This document shows positions 18,701 through 26,221 of a stretch of DNA of 64,000 nucleotides, in pieces. Numbering within the stretch: the stretch's first letter is position 1; every line of letters starts with the position of its first letter. The stretch covers positions 38,957-102,956 of the forward strand of contig CAZJGK010000001.1 in NCBI GenBank assembly GCA_964545545.1. Direction: 5' to 3'. The notes under the pieces are model-generated. The model searched no databases and was not told the origin of the DNA. It saw nothing but the letters and a program-made list of their open reading frames with translations. The DNA comes from JAHJTW01 sp964545545 (GTDB lineage: Bacteria > Krumholzibacteriota > Krumholzibacteriia > LZORAL124-64-63). Position numbers and translations under genes: made by a program.

Positions 18701-19271
18701 GGATTATGTGACCGTGGAGGGATCCCTGGATGGGCTCACCTGGCAACCGGTGGACAGCGCTTGGGATTGCCGCGAATACAACGACTGGCTGAACGCCTTC
18801 AACGGCGGCCTGTCGGGCACCGCAGCCATGTTCCACAACCACACCATCAACCTGAACAACACCTTCAACACCGGTGACGTGATCCTGCTGAGATTCCGCC
18901 TGTTTGCCGATGGTTACGTGACCGGTTGGGGCTGGGCCATCGACAACCTCAGCATCACCCCCCACGGGGTGTCCGGCGCCGGCGACACCCCGCGCCCGGT
19001 CACCCTGGCGCAGAATTACCCCAACCCGTTCAACCCCATGACGACGATCTCCTTCAGCCTGGCAACCCGCAGCCCGGTCAAGATGCAGATCTTCGACACC
19101 CGCGGCCGGCTGGTGCGCACCCTGCTCGACGAGCAGTTCAGCGAGGGCCGGCACTCCGTGGTCTGGGACGGCAAGGACAACCAGGAACGCCCATCCGCGA
19201 CCGGCGTGTACCTCTACCGCCTGACCGCCGGGACCACCGTGCTGCAGGACAAGATGACGTTGATCAAATAG
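15768..19271 (+). CDS. Large secreted Asp-box (sortilin/VPS10-like) propeller protein with T9SS-type C-terminal domain
   Basis: 1167 residues with an N-terminal signal peptide (ICLIVGQ-like region by residue 25). At least ten Asp-box/BNR repeats (TTDGGSSWQ, STDHGATW, STDGGIDW, SLDGGMTW, STDFGGSW, TTDQGASW, SLDGGATW) run from about residue 155 to 770, giving one or two beta-propellers of the VPS10/sortilin or exo-sialidase-like type. A second region (about 890-1060) is a jelly-roll-like module. The last 85 residues are an FlgD/T9SS type A-like Ig domain starting LAQNYPNPFNP and ending MTLIK, which marks export and cell-surface attachment in FCB bacteria. No catalytic residues can be assigned, so it may bind or hydrolyse surface polymers. 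It is monocistronic, with a strong terminator behind it. Confidence 0.88.
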   Translation: MKRIVLSTSVLGAVLLVGLCLIVGQGPTDQPSTWFQNRHAQLENELQHAAPGSDRAFKYQMKLDRLDAYKEGRPQPGFPDEFARVLYEMKIPSDRTTPEYTPGYQSRALAKAPRRQYTDKTITWTPRGPGNVAGRARGIIVDPDDPSGLTWFIASVGGGVWKTTDGGSSWQVLTDNVPNLAVQSLAMAASDHDIMYAGTGESFFNVDTMNGNGILKSTDHGATWFQLVSTLSDVRFNNISRIIVSPTDPNLVLASATTGSYKQTISATSSIFRSTDGGIDWTEVYNNPSNQIQQIIADPTDFSIQYACVKNYGVLKSIDAGQTWSPSRNGITNTAGRFEMAISPLNNTYLYAVSEGSSDAILWTSWDSGFTWNQTYENGGTEPNWLGTQGWYDNTIICSPDTPTIVYVGGTELYKIQLDAVGSTNRTSTPMASYSFPHPDHHCLQIIQPSGGGWFLLGTNDGGLTRTASQESGFTMPINGMVTTQFYGVDKMPGGSAYVGGMQDNGTWRSPVDATASSPWAPQIGGDGYETDWNFDDPLKIMGGYQFNGLMRSLDGGMTWEAADNGLGDTGSSAAPFITKIGQSDARPDVVFAVGSQGVWRSTDFGGSWSLSTTPSGDWGGLSSFQDVRVSQADPDIVWAGSRMDATGSILISTDGGATFTATTDYTSVTMGRISGLATDPVSSSTAYVLFSYATRPKILKTTDQGASWADISGFGTGSVSTNGFPDVAVYDLMVWPNDPNRIWVGTEIGLVESLDGGATWALANNGLPAVGIWQIRTVEDQVVVATHGRGIWTTTDPALVTGKTFNPLLANLFQSPTGTMTIDMNLRSAYDSTQVYVDGAKIQTYPANTALQQETIEVPVVANGTRNVYVRGFKAGSTYDSVTRTLDVFALSQPQFTYANSLDNGSDWAMTEFSIQTPGGFSNPALHTTHFYTNNSSPVAMLTVPVSISSQTDLSFDEIAIVEPGDPGSVYGDSGFWDYVTVEGSLDGLTWQPVDSAWDCREYNDWLNAFNGGLSGTAAMFHNHTINLNNTFNTGDVILLRFRLFADGYVTGWGWAIDNLSITPHGVSGAGDTPRPVTLAQNYPNPFNPMTTISFSLATRSPVKMQIFDTRGRLVRTLLDEQFSEGRHSVVWDGKDNQERPSATGVYLYRLTAGTTVLQDKMTLIK

Positions 19272-19301
19272 GCCGCGTCGCCTGCTTTGACGCGGGTCAC
19301 G

Positions 19302-19343
19302 AGAAGGCCGCCAAGCCATCGAGGGTTTGGCGGCCTTCTTTCT
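19302..19343 (+). terminator. Rho-independent terminator after the Asp-box gene
   Basis: A 13-bp perfect stem (AGAAGGCCGCCAA with TTGGCGGCCTTCT) and 12-nt loop, followed by TTCTTTCT, 31 bp after the stop codon at 19271. Confidence 0.88.
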
Positions 19344-19358
19344 GCGCGGGGGCACTGG

Positions 19359-19586
19359 TCAGCTTGCCGGCGTTTTCATTTGGCCCCTCCAATAATTTCC
19401 TCCGCCAATGCCCACCGGGTATGTCAAATCGCTGGCAATGACATAGACATCAATGGGCTCAAAAAACACATTTGCGCACGATACTTTTCCGCTAGCGTCA
19501 AAATAGAGACCGATGTCATCTTCGGCACGGCAAACCCCAAAAGCCAAACAAAAGGTCACCGCCAGCAACAATTTCCACGGTCTCAT
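19359..19586 (-). CDS. Small secreted protein, possibly truncated
   Basis: 75 residues from ATG 19586 (GGGGGA upstream). A signal peptide (MRPWKLLLAVTFCLAFGVCRA) is followed by EDDIGLYFD and one further Cys in VSCANVFF. The start IGLYFD with an early cysteine resembles the beginning of longer secreted proteins that are common in this kind of genome, so the gene may be a shortened copy that lost its C-terminal part. No function can be assigned. It lies in an AT-rich patch between the terminator of the Asp-box gene and the HNH gene and is divergent from the latter. Confidence 0.5.
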   Translation of the reverse strand: MRPWKLLLAVTFCLAFGVCRAEDDIGLYFDASGKVSCANVFFEPIDVYVIASDLTYPVGIGGGNYWRGQMKTPAS

Positions 19587-19791
19587 AGAAAATCCCCCAT
19601 AATTATTTTGGGCACTTCCCTTATATCCTGATGCCGCCCCGGCGCCATGAACATCTGGCAAATCCGTTGAAAACCCAACCCCCTCCAGCCCAAGAATATT
19701 TTACAAATTTCTCGCTATTTCCCCTTGTGTTTTCGCCAATTTTTCGCTATATTATTTCTACCTCCCAATGACCTGAAAAGGGAGCCATACC
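19587..19791. other. AT-rich intergenic patch with near-direct repeats upstream of the HNH gene
   Basis: 205 bp of visibly lower GC than the surroundings. Two similar elements, TTTCTCGCTATTT and TTTTTCGCTATAT (about 19709-19754), lie about 30 bp apart, and the second could supply a -10 (TATATT or TATTAT) for the HNH gene. The composition break suggests acquired DNA, but I cannot define edges. Confidence 0.4.
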
Positions 19792-20829
19792 ATGACCGAA
19801 TTCCGCAGCGGCCAGCCCGCCCCTGAAGCCCACCGAGCCCTGAAATCCTCCCTGCAAACCATGGCCAAGGCCAAGCGGTGCGCCGTGCTCTGGTTCGGGG
19901 ACATCCTTGAGCGCAAACTCTACCGGGAGCTCGGCTACAGTTCGATCAACCAGTACGCCAGGCAGGAGCTGGGGTTTTCCTCCAGCCGGACAGGCGACTT
20001 CCTGAACATCTGCCGCAAGTTGAAGGAGTTGCCAAAGGTGAGGGAAGAGGTGGCTTCAGGGCGCCTGGGCTACACGGCGGCGCGGGTGTTGGTGACGGTG
20101 GCGGATCAGGGCAACGAAGGGGCATGGCTGAAGGTGGCGCAGCAGGTTCCCCGGCGGGAACTGGAGCTGGCCGTGAAACGGGCCAAAAAGGAGGCGGTCG
20201 ACAGCAGATCGGGGCAGACCTCATTGATACCGAGGAAAGCAAGCCGGCCGGCCGCCGTCGTTCCCGTTCGCCTGAGCCTGGAATTGTCGCCGACCCAGTT
20301 CGCCCGCTACGAATCTCTCTGGGCGCAGATCCGCAAAACCGGCGGAGTTTCGGCCGACAAGGGAGAAGCCCTCCTGGAAATCATGGCCTCGTTCCTGGGC
20401 CGAAGTTCCCCCCGGGGGGATCCTCCCCGGGCCGCCAAAGCGCCGGTACAAATCCATATTCACCAGTGTCCGGACTGCGCCAAGGCCTCCGTGCAAACAG
20501 GTAAGGGCGAACTGGCCATGGGCAATGCCGAACGGGACCGCGCCCTGTGCGATGCCATGATCAGCCGGGAACACGGGCGCAACCGATCCGCCATTCCCCC
20601 GGCCACCCGCCGTGGGGTTCTGGCCCGCGATCGGCACCGATGTCAGAATTCCGGTTGTGGCCACACGCAGTTCCTGGAGGTGCACCACAGGATTCCGCGA
20701 TCCCGGGGGGGATCAAATGATCCGGGCAATCTCCTGACATTGTGCTCTGCATGCCATCAGCTGTTGCACGAACAGGTGTTGCAGGGGATCGACGCAGGGC
20801 CGCTGGCGAAGGTGGGTTCGGGGCCGTAA
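19792..20829 (+). CDS. HNH endonuclease with DUF222-like N-terminal region
   Basis: 345 residues. The N-terminal half (about 20-130) is helical, with YRELGYSSINQYARQELG and TAARVLVTVADQG, as in the DUF222/HNH protein group. The C-terminal 65 residues form an HNH nuclease: RDRHRCQ..GC, then EVHHRIPRSRGGSNDPGNL and LCSACHQLLH, with the CxxC pairs of the zinc-supported HNH fold. Catalytic His residues are present. Such genes are often multicopy and mobile-like; biological role is unclear. The AT-rich upstream patch, unlike the dense neighbours, agrees with recent gain. RBS: AGGGAG 10 bp upstream. Confidence 0.88.
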   Translation: MTEFRSGQPAPEAHRALKSSLQTMAKAKRCAVLWFGDILERKLYRELGYSSINQYARQELGFSSSRTGDFLNICRKLKELPKVREEVASGRLGYTAARVLVTVADQGNEGAWLKVAQQVPRRELELAVKRAKKEAVDSRSGQTSLIPRKASRPAAVVPVRLSLELSPTQFARYESLWAQIRKTGGVSADKGEALLEIMASFLGRSSPRGDPPRAAKAPVQIHIHQCPDCAKASVQTGKGELAMGNAERDRALCDAMISREHGRNRSAIPPATRRGVLARDRHRCQNSGCGHTQFLEVHHRIPRSRGGSNDPGNLLTLCSACHQLLHEQVLQGIDAGPLAKVGSGP

Positions 20830-20834
20830 TCGGC

Positions 20835-21977
20835 TCAGTACAGCTCGTATTTCACCAGCCGGCCGTCCAGTCCCCCGTTGCGCAGGGGAATGCGGCGGGC
20901 CGTCTTCAGCCCCACGAACTTGAACAGTTCGGGATCTCCCAGGTAGATCCAGGCCTCGCTGCCCGTGCATTTCTGCTTCAGGAAATCGCCGAAATCCTGC
21001 ATGAATTCGGCCATCTCCCCGGCCTCTTTCATCCGGATCCCGTAAGGCGGATTGCAGACGATCAGCCGGTTTTCCAGGGGTTCCAGATCGTGGAAATCGG
21101 CCGTCCTTACGCGCAGCTCGTCGCCGCCGGGCAGGCGGGCGTTGTTGGCGCGCGTCATGCGCACGGCCTTGGCGTTGATGTCGCTGCCGCGGATCAATCC
21201 CCCGCGCACCGACTTGACCTTGTTGTCTTCCTGCAGTTTGACCTTGAACCACACCCGGCGATCGAAATCCGGCAGCGTCATGAAACCGAACTTCTTGCGC
21301 AACACTCCGGGGGGAATGTTTCCGGCCTTGAGCCAGGCCTCGCTCAACAGCGTGCCCGAGCCGCACATGGGGTCGTACAACGGCTTCTTGCCGTCCCAGC
21401 CCGCCAGATCCAGGATCGCGGCGGCCAGCGTCTCCTGGATGGGCGCATCCACCGATTCCTGGCGATAGCCGCGCCGGTGCAGGGAACCGCCGGAGCAGTC
21501 GATGCCGATGGTGACCTCGTCCTCCAGGATGTGCACCGAGATCCACAGGTCGGGTTCGCGTGGATCGACGTTGGGCCGCTTGCCTTTGTAGCGCTTGCGG
21601 AACATGTCCGCCACGCAATCCTTGACCTTCAGGGCGGCGAATTGGCTGTGATCGATGTGGCTGCGGTGGGCGTTGGCGAACACGGCGAAGGTCTGGTCCA
21701 GGCGCATGATGCGGGTCCAGTCGACCCTCTTCGCTCCCAGGTAGAGTTGTTCCGGGGTCTCGGCCTTGAAGGTCACCAGGGGGGCCACGACGCGGCTCAA
21801 CAGGCGGGACCGGTAATTGACCCTGCACAGGGTTTCCAGATCGGCCTCGAACATGAGTCCGCGCTTGCGCGCCCGGATGGCCTTGGCGCCCAGGCCGTCG
21901 AGTTCGAGCGCAGCCAATTCCTCCAGGCCGCCTGCGGTCTGGCCGAAAAATTCTCCGCGCTGCTGGTACAAGAACAT
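20835..21977 (-). CDS. THUMP-domain class I 23S rRNA guanine-N2 methyltransferase (RlmL-like)
   Basis: About 380 residues from ATG 21977 (MFLYQQRG), 11 bp after the GNAT stop. An N-terminal THUMP RNA-binding domain (about 50-155) is followed by a SAM-dependent methyltransferase domain: motif I DPMCGSGTLLSEA (about 220) and the catalytic NPPYG motif (CNPPYGIRM, about 310). This is the layout of the N-terminal half of E. coli RlmKL (m2G2445) and of archaeal Trm14. The C-terminal RlmK (m7G2069) half is missing, as is normal in many phyla. It forms a likely operon with the GNAT gene upstream. RNA substrate assignment is by family only. Confidence 0.9.
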   Translation of the reverse strand: MFLYQQRGEFFGQTAGGLEELAALELDGLGAKAIRARKRGLMFEADLETLCRVNYRSRLLSRVVAPLVTFKAETPEQLYLGAKRVDWTRIMRLDQTFAVFANAHRSHIDHSQFAALKVKDCVADMFRKRYKGKRPNVDPREPDLWISVHILEDEVTIGIDCSGGSLHRRGYRQESVDAPIQETLAAAILDLAGWDGKKPLYDPMCGSGTLLSEAWLKAGNIPPGVLRKKFGFMTLPDFDRRVWFKVKLQEDNKVKSVRGGLIRGSDINAKAVRMTRANNARLPGGDELRVRTADFHDLEPLENRLIVCNPPYGIRMKEAGEMAEFMQDFGDFLKQKCTGSEAWIYLGDPELFKFVGLKTARRIPLRNGGLDGRLVKYELY

Positions 21978-21988
21978 GATAGGCGTTT

Positions 21989-22444
21989 TCAGGTTTCCCG
22001 ACGCAGCATCAAGAGATGATCGATGCCGCACTCGCTGAAAACTTCTCCTTCCCTGATGAAACCGAACTCGTTGTAGAATTCCTCAAGATAGACCTGGGCA
22101 TGGAGCTTGAACCCGCGGGCTCCGCGCAATCGCGCCTGGTCCAGCAGGAACTGCACAATCTGCCGGGCAATACCGCGGCCGCGCCAGCGGGGCCTGACGG
22201 CGATGCGCTCCAGTTTCGCCCAACCGTCCGGCAACATCCGCAAACGCCCCGCGGCCACCGGCTGGCCCTCGACTTCTCCCAGGACATGGACGGCCTCCTG
22301 TTCGTAGCCGTCGATCTCCCCGGCCCAGTCCACGCCCTGTTCCTCGATGAAGACGATGCCCCGCACGACCATCACCTTCAGGATGTCCTGTTCGCTGGTG
22401 GCCAGGTGAATTTCCGCCGGCGCTTTGTCGCCCGTTGGTATCAT
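21989..22444 (-). CDS. GNAT family N-acetyltransferase (ElaA-like)
   Basis: 151 residues from ATG 22444, with AGGAGG 11 bp upstream. The acetyl-CoA binding segment is clear: ERIAVRPRWRGRGIARQIVQ (R/Q-x-x-G-x-G/A), followed by the typical helical and beta7 part LHAQVYLEEFYNEFGF. The spacing VFIEEQGV...EIDGYEQEA near the N-terminus is that of the ElaA/YjcF-type subgroup. The acceptor substrate is unknown. The gene is upstream of the THUMP methyltransferase on the same strand (11-bp gap) and divergent from the MGMT-AlkA fusion. Confidence 0.9.
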   Translation of the reverse strand: MIPTGDKAPAEIHLATSEQDILKVMVVRGIVFIEEQGVDWAGEIDGYEQEAVHVLGEVEGQPVAAGRLRMLPDGWAKLERIAVRPRWRGRGIARQIVQFLLDQARLRGARGFKLHAQVYLEEFYNEFGFIREGEVFSECGIDHLLMLRRET

Positions 22445-22505
22445 GCTACAGTTAACCTCCTGCTCATTAGGCAATGATAACGATCCGGGGAGTGAAAGGC
22501 ACCTT

Positions 22506-23666
22506 ATGTCCCTCATCGAATTCAAAAAGATCCAGCCGGGGCTCCATGTTTTCGCCTGGAAACTCGGCTCGGTGGGCCTGGTGTGGGGCCCCCGCGGTAT
22601 CCGCCGGGTTGAACTGGGAGGACATGATTGCAACCCGGTCACCGCCCGGCTGGTATCCCATTTCCCGGACCTTCCTCCGCTCCAGAGGGCCCCCGCCCCC
22701 GTGGCGGCCTTGGTGGGGCGCCTGAAAAGTCTGGCTGCCGGCAAAGCGGACCAGCTGCTGGATGTGCCGGTGGATCTGGACGGATGCTCGGCGTTCTCCC
22801 GGGCCGTTTACAGCGCCCTGCGCAAAATCGGTCCCGGCAAGGTCACGACCTACGGTGAGCTGGCGGCCATGGCCGGCCGGCCGGGCGCCGCCCGCGCCGT
22901 GGGCCGCATCATGGGCGCCAACCCCGTGCCCCTGATCGTGCCCTGCCACCGTTGCCTGGGCAGGGATGGCTCCCTCACCGGGTTTTCCAGCACGGGCGGC
23001 ATCGAATTGAAGGCCCGCCTGCTGCACTTCGAGGGTTACGCCCGCAACCCGGAGCACGCCCGGGGCATCGCCCATCTGCGGCGGCGTGACCGCATCCTGC
23101 GTCCGGTCATCGATGCCTTCGGCCCCTACCTCGCTGTTCCCGACAAACCCGGGCCGCCCTACGACACGCTGGTCAGCGCCATCGTCCATCAGCAATTGTC
23201 CCTCAAGGCCGGGCGCACCATCGCCGGTCGCGTGCGCGATCTCACGCCCGGACCGCGATTCCCCACTCCGCAACAGATGCTGGCCCTGGATCCGCAGAAG
23301 CTGCGCGCCGCGGGCCTCTCGGGCCAGAAGGCCGGTTATGTGCGGGATCTGGCCGCGCGCGTCGGTGACGGACGGCTGAACCTGCGCTCCCTGAACCGCC
23401 TGAGCGATGAGGAGGTGATCGCCACCCTGACCACCGTCAAGGGCATCGGCGTGTGGTCGGCGCACATGCATATGATTTTCCAGATGGGGCGTCTGGACGT
23501 GTTTCCGGTGGGGGATCTGGGGGTGAAAACCGCCGCCGCTCGGCTTTACGGTCTGGGTGAAAACCCGACCGCCCGGCAACTGGAGCAGGTGGCCGAAACC
23601 TGGCGCCCCTTCCGCAGCCTGGGCGCGTGGTACCTGTGGCGGTCCCTGGAAGCGGGGGGAATGTAG
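22506..23666 (+). CDS. Fused O6-methylguanine-DNA methyltransferase and AlkA-type 3-methyladenine glycosylase
   Basis: 386 residues with two repair modules. Residues about 1-180 are an Ogt/MGMT domain: winged-helix GKVTTYGELAAMAG and suicide-Cys motif IVPCHR with acceptor Cys147. Residues about 185-386 are an HhH-GPD glycosylase of AlkA type: helix-hairpin-helix LTTVKGIGVWSAHM (about 309-321) and catalytic Asp337 in FPVGDLGV. Both active sites look intact, so the enzyme should remove O6-alkylguanine by transfer and N3-alkyladenine by base excision. There is no Ada-type zinc/HTH N-domain. ATG 22506 is the sensible start because the MGMT domain begins there. It is divergent from the GNAT gene. 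Confidence 0.93.
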   Translation: MSLIEFKKIQPGLHVFAWKLGSVGLVWGPRGIRRVELGGHDCNPVTARLVSHFPDLPPLQRAPAPVAALVGRLKSLAAGKADQLLDVPVDLDGCSAFSRAVYSALRKIGPGKVTTYGELAAMAGRPGAARAVGRIMGANPVPLIVPCHRCLGRDGSLTGFSSTGGIELKARLLHFEGYARNPEHARGIAHLRRRDRILRPVIDAFGPYLAVPDKPGPPYDTLVSAIVHQQLSLKAGRTIAGRVRDLTPGPRFPTPQQMLALDPQKLRAAGLSGQKAGYVRDLAARVGDGRLNLRSLNRLSDEEVIATLTTVKGIGVWSAHMHMIFQMGRLDVFPVGDLGVKTAAARLYGLGENPTARQLEQVAETWRPFRSLGAWYLWRSLEAGGM

Positions 23667-23675
23667 CGGACAGAA

Positions 23676-24842
23676 TCAGGGCTGCAACAGGCGACGCACT
23701 TCCTCTTCCGGCTGGCCGATATTCATACCGAGGGCCAGCCGAACACTCCAGGCGTCTCCCCACAGGGGCGTGCCTTCGCTGTTGCGCGGTCGCGTCCACT
23801 CCCGGCGTCCGGTCAGGGCCAGGAACCACAGATCGTGGGCGCCCAGGTCATAATGCAGGCCGCCACCCAGGTCCAGGTGTAGGGCATCCAGTACCAAATC
23901 CTCGTCTTTGAGCGGTTTGACCGCGTCCATACCCACTCCGCCGAACCCCTCCAGGCTGAGCGAGCCCCACACCGGCACGGCGCGCCCCAGCTCCATGGAA
24001 ACGAGGGCGGCGTCGAAGCGGTCGGAAACGCCCAGGATATTTTCATTGCGCGCCACGTAACCGAGATTGGTCCGGCCCAGGCGCACTTCGGTCACCAGCC
24101 GGGCAAACCAGGGCCCCTTGCGGACCCCGAACTGCAGGCCCACCAGGGCATGATCCCCGGCGAAGGCATACTTGCCGAACGGTGACCACATGCCACCCTG
24201 TACAGCGATGAACTTGGGCAACACGGCGTGCAGGACCTGCAGCTTACGGTCCCGGTAATCCTCCAAATGGGTGCCCGCCAGATCGCCCGAGGCCAGCAAG
24301 CGCCAAGCCTGTGTGCTGCGGCCGGAATACATGAGGCAAAAGAATTCCTCGGGAGAGCCCATCGGGACGTGCGGCAAGAGCTGGTCGGCGAAAGCCTGTG
24401 AGAAGGTTTCGAACGCCTCGCGAACCGCGTCATAGGAAGGCGCCGTCCCCGCCGCCACCGCGGCGGCCAGGTCCGCGGACAAAATCGGCGCCTGGCCCTG
24501 CCGCCAGGACCCGGTGCAGAAATCCACCAGCTGGTTGATGATGCCCGGGCCGTAGAGTTCCTCGGTGAACCGGCCGTCCCAGATCGCGCCCATGATACGG
24601 ACACGCACCAGCGGTTCAACGGCCCCGCTTTCACTCCCCCAGGCGTTGAGCCAATCCAGCAGGGAATCGGGTTGGCCGGCGTAAACCAGGTCCGGGATGG
24701 CCTGCATGGCCAGGTAGGTGGCGTCCACCGCGGAGCGTCCGGTCAGCAGATCGTTCGGGGAGGCCGCTGCCGTGGCCGGGAATAAATGACCTACCGCAAG
24801 GCACCACAGCAAAACAACCGTACCGAGGACCCGTTGGCTCAT
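23676..24842 (-). CDS. Secreted protein of unknown function, coupled to msrB
   Basis: 388 residues. Signal peptide MSQRVLGTVVLLWCLAVGHL... ends near residue 27. The N-terminal half is helical (LLDWLNAWG, LVRVRIMGAIWDG, YDAVREAFETFSQAF); the C-terminal half, from about residue 215, is strand-rich with paired aromatics (GPWFARLVTEVRLG, GSLSLEGFGGVGMD, LHLDLGGGLHYDLG), which suggests a small outer-membrane barrel. I do not recognise a family. ATG 24842 overlaps the msrB stop by 4 bp (ATGA), so the two are translationally coupled and may share a role in the envelope, perhaps oxidative protection. That is context-based inference. Confidence 0.75.
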   Translation of the reverse strand: MSQRVLGTVVLLWCLAVGHLFPATAAASPNDLLTGRSAVDATYLAMQAIPDLVYAGQPDSLLDWLNAWGSESGAVEPLVRVRIMGAIWDGRFTEELYGPGIINQLVDFCTGSWRQGQAPILSADLAAAVAAGTAPSYDAVREAFETFSQAFADQLLPHVPMGSPEEFFCLMYSGRSTQAWRLLASGDLAGTHLEDYRDRKLQVLHAVLPKFIAVQGGMWSPFGKYAFAGDHALVGLQFGVRKGPWFARLVTEVRLGRTNLGYVARNENILGVSDRFDAALVSMELGRAVPVWGSLSLEGFGGVGMDAVKPLKDEDLVLDALHLDLGGGLHYDLGAHDLWFLALTGRREWTRPRNSEGTPLWGDAWSVRLALGMNIGQPEEEVRRLLQP

Positions 24843-25348
24843 TTTTCTCCGTGGTCCTGAGGGGTTTCCGCGGCCGGACGGAAATCCAGCGCGGCCGAAT
24901 TGACGCAGTAACGCAGGCCCGTGGGTTTCGGACCATCGCGAAAGACATGGCCCAGATGGCCGCCGCACTTGGCGCACAGGATCTCGGTGCGGGGCACGCC
25001 CAGACTGAGGTCCTGTTTCTCGCGGATGGCCGCGTCGTTGATGGGCTGGAAATAACTGGGCCAGCCGCTGCCCGAATCGAACTTGGCCGACGAGGAAAAC
25101 AAGGCCGCCCCGCAACCCGCGCAATAATAGGTGCCCTTGTCGTGATTGTTGTAATACTTGCCGGTGAACGGCGCCTCGGTGGCGCTGCAGCGCAGAACCC
25201 GGTACTGGTCCGGATTCAATTCCTTTTGCCACTGCTTGTCCGACTTTTCCACGGCGGATTTTCCCTGTTTCGGTTCGGGACCGGCCATGGCGACGGCCGC
25301 AGCCGCCAGCATACCGGTCAACAGAACCAAGGCTACGATCTTGCTCAT
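24839..25348 (-). CDS. msrB: Periplasmic peptide-methionine (R)-S-oxide reductase MsrB
   Basis: 169 residues. Of two adjacent in-frame ATGs I chose 25348, which lies 6 bp after AAGGAG. Residues 1-23 are a signal peptide, so this is an exported MsrB. The zinc site is complete (Cys76, Cys79 in CAGC; Cys125, Cys128 in CAKC) and the catalytic Cys148 is in LRYCVNSAAL. Cys54 is a candidate resolving residue. It reduces methionine-(R)-sulfoxide in proteins; electrons in the periplasm would have to come from a membrane thiol system not seen in this window. Downstream gene overlaps by 4 bp. Confidence 0.95.
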   Translation of the reverse strand: MSKIVALVLLTGMLAAAAVAMAGPEPKQGKSAVEKSDKQWQKELNPDQYRVLRCSATEAPFTGKYYNNHDKGTYYCAGCGAALFSSSAKFDSGSGWPSYFQPINDAAIREKQDLSLGVPRTEILCAKCGGHLGHVFRDGPKPTGLRYCVNSAALDFRPAAETPQDHGEK

Positions 25349-25447
25349 GGTCATCTCCTTCGGGATTCAAGATAAAATCATCCAGGCCTTCGTGCCTTAT
25401 TCAGGATAATAATTATCTGCTACACCCGCAGGGGACCGCAGTTCCCG

Positions 25448-25978
25448 CTAGCTCGGGTCAAGATGCGGGAATTTCTTGTCCAGCGTCTTGTTCCAGCCCG
25501 CCACACGGTCTTTTTGCCCTTCCAACAGGGATTCCCAGTCCCCGTCGAGGGTCACGCTGACGATGGCATCGCCGCCGGCGATGGCGTCGACCACATCCTG
25601 GTCATCCTGTCCGACCACCTTGCCGAACACCGTGTGCTTGCCGTCGAGCCAGGGGGTTTCCACATGGGTGATGAAGAACTGGCTGCCGTTGGTCCCGGGC
25701 CCGGCGTTGGCCATGGACAGCACACCCGGCCCGTCGTGGCGCAGATCCTCACAGCATTCGTCCTCGAACTTGTAGCCGGGGCCGCCGGTGCCCCGGCCGT
25801 CCGGGCAGCCGCCCTGGATCATGAAGTCGGGGATCACCCGATGAAAAACCAGTCCGTTGTAGAATCCGCGGCGGGCCAGATTCACGAAGTTGGCCACCGT
25901 CACCGGGGCCTGCTCGGGAAAAAGCACCAGGTTGATGGTGCCCTTGTCGGTCTCAAAGATGGCGCGAACCGAAGCCAT
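25448..25978 (-). CDS. Cyclophilin-type peptidyl-prolyl cis-trans isomerase
   Basis: 176 residues from ATG 25978 (AAGGAG upstream), with no signal peptide, so cytoplasmic. Cyclophilin landmarks are present: active-site Arg in VFHRVIPDFMIQGG, GSQFFITHVETPWLDGKHTVFGKV with Gln and Phe of the proline pocket, and the acidic DGRGTGGPGYKFEDE loop. The C-terminal 30 residues (LLEGQKDRVAGWNKTLDKKF) are an extra helical tail that is not part of the standard fold. Function: proline isomerisation in protein folding. It is monocistronic and divergent from the AI-2E transporter gene. Confidence 0.95.
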   Translation of the reverse strand: MASVRAIFETDKGTINLVLFPEQAPVTVANFVNLARRGFYNGLVFHRVIPDFMIQGGCPDGRGTGGPGYKFEDECCEDLRHDGPGVLSMANAGPGTNGSQFFITHVETPWLDGKHTVFGKVVGQDDQDVVDAIAGGDAIVSVTLDGDWESLLEGQKDRVAGWNKTLDKKFPHLDPS

Positions 25979-26145
25979 GCAAGTCTCCTTGGCTGATCGG
26001 GATGTTGAAGGTTCATGCCAATGTAGCAAAACCCTCGCCTGCGTCCAGGAGTAGATGATCACCGCCGGCAGGGGGCGGCCCTGGCTGGAGGGACGGGCCT
26101 CGCGACCGTTGAGATTCGGCCGATATCCAAGTGGCGTGCGGACCG

Positions 26146-26174
26146 TTGTGGCGGTGTATCCGTCGTGGTACAAT
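26146..26174 (+). promoter_or_regulatory. Sigma70-type promoter for the AI-2E family gene
   Basis: TTGTGG at 26146-26151 and TACAAT at 26169-26174 with a 17-bp spacer, 47 bp upstream of ATG 26222. The region is the divergent gap between the cyclophilin and transporter genes. Confidence 0.5.
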
Positions 26175-26221
26175 GCGGGCCGGTTGACAGAAGTCGTGGA
26201 TGATTTCGAGCGGATAACCCT

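Noticed and set aside
19302..19343. Hairpin considered as a small regulatory RNA
   Set aside because: Position directly after a stop codon and the T-rich tail are best explained by a Rho-independent terminator.
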